Positions 5,892 to 6,271 of a stretch of DNA of 6,271 bases are shown in pieces. Positions within the stretch are counted from its first letter, which is position 1. Each line of letters opens with the position of its first letter. Source of the DNA: Sphingomonas sp. (GTDB taxonomy: Bacteria; Pseudomonadota; Alphaproteobacteria; Sphingomonadales; Sphingomonadaceae). A program made the translations under genes and the position numbers. The notes below the pieces were generated by a model. That model searched no databases. It worked only from the letters and a program-made list of their open reading frames with translations, and was not told the DNA's origin. The stretch covers positions 1 through 6,271 of the forward strand of contig JAPJRE010000245.1 of the NCBI GenBank assembly GCA_030824725.1. Reading direction: 5' to 3'.

Positions 5892-6271
5892 TCGGCATCA
5901 ATACGTAGAGCGCGGGCGACGAATCATTCTCGCGGATCAGCGTCGGCGCCGCAGCGTCCGCCAGATGCACTTCGACGAGATCGCCTTCGATCTGGCCGAG
6001 AATGTCCATCAGGTAACGGCTGTTGAAGCCGATCTCGAAGCCCATCGCGGCATATTCGCCCGGGACTTCTTCCGCCGCGACGCCATTCTCGGGGCTGGTC
6101 ACCGAGAGCACGACCTTGTCACGCTCCAGCGCCATCTTCACCGCGCGGGTCTTCTCGGTCGCGATGGTCGAGACACGGTCGACGCCCTGCATCAGGCTCT
6201 TCGGATCGAGCTTGAGCAGCTTGTCGTTCGCGGTCGGGATCACGCGGCTGTAATCGGGGAAGGTGCAGTCG
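5881..6271 (-). CDS. dnaN: DNA polymerase III beta subunit (sliding clamp), C-terminal third
   Basis: The 3' 129 codons of dnaN are present; the 5' part lies beyond the right edge. The segment begins with FPDYSRVIP, the hallmark at the start of clamp domain III, continues with FNSRYLMDIL and ends with ALYVLMPMRV, matching the conserved clamp C-terminus that forms part of the pocket for polymerase and repair partners. The clamp encircles DNA as a dimer and tethers DNA polymerase III. The reading frame is intact to the TGA at 5881. An apparent start at 6243 is only an internal GTG (the Val of RVIP) and should not be used as the gene start. Downstream come a 267-base spacer and coq4, not recF. 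Confidence 0.96.
   Translation of the reverse strand, partial: DCTFPDYSRVIPTANDKLLKLDPKSLMQGVDRVSTIATEKTRAVKMALERDKVVLSVTSPENGVAAEEVPGEYAAMGFEIGFNSRYLMDILGQIEGDLVEVHLADAAAPTLIRENDSSPALYVLMPMRV

Noticed and set aside
5628..5908. Small open frames of 73 and 81 codons in the coq4-dnaN spacer
   Set aside because: One covers the coq4 promoter and the other runs into the dnaN end; neither has a ribosome binding site or recognisable protein character.

Overview
The window looks like ordinary chromosome from a GC-rich alphaproteobacterium, most likely a member of the Sphingomonadales. This is inferred from protein character (a Coq4-type ubiquinone protein, a ligase-associated Lhr-like helicase, RecF and the DNA polymerase sliding clamp), from high GC with strong third-position bias, and from one exact alphaproteobacterial-type LexA box. 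No RNA gene, insertion sequence, CRISPR array or phage gene was found.

Layout from left to right. (1) Positions 1-3919 hold three genes read leftward on the minus strand: recF (2852-3919), a ligase-associated DEXH helicase (394-2805) and the first 113 codons of a retropepsin-like aspartic protease (1-340, cut by the window edge). They are separated by only 46 and 53 bases, so they may be co-transcribed. Both the helicase and the protease also have a promoter-like hexamer pair placed so that transcription would begin at the start codon. A GTTC-N7-GTTC LexA-type box lies across the start codon of the protease. (2) Positions 3920-3994 are a short divergent promoter region. (3) Positions 3995-4792 on the plus strand encode a lipoprotein of unknown function with an Ala/Pro-rich tail. 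(4) A strong hairpin with T-tracts on both sides (4809-4845) serves as a terminator between this gene and the convergent coq4 gene (4849-5613, minus). (5) coq4 has a near-consensus sigma-70 promoter (TTGAAA-17-TATTAA), overlapped by an imperfect 18-bp palindrome that looks like a repressor operator. (6) Positions 5673-5880 are non-coding but contain inverted and direct repeats. (7) Positions 5881-6271 are the 3' third of dnaN (minus), essentially clamp domain III.

Functionally, most of the window concerns replication and repair: the clamp (DnaN), loading of RecA at gaps (RecF) and a repair helicase. Ubiquinone biosynthesis (Coq4) and an envelope lipoprotein lie between them. In the classical order dnaN is followed directly by recF; here coq4 and the lipoprotein gene separate them. 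I do not see an obviously new multi-gene system. The points most worth checking are the LexA-type box at the protease start, the coq4 promoter-operator, and the helicase beside recF with no ligase or nuclease partner in view.
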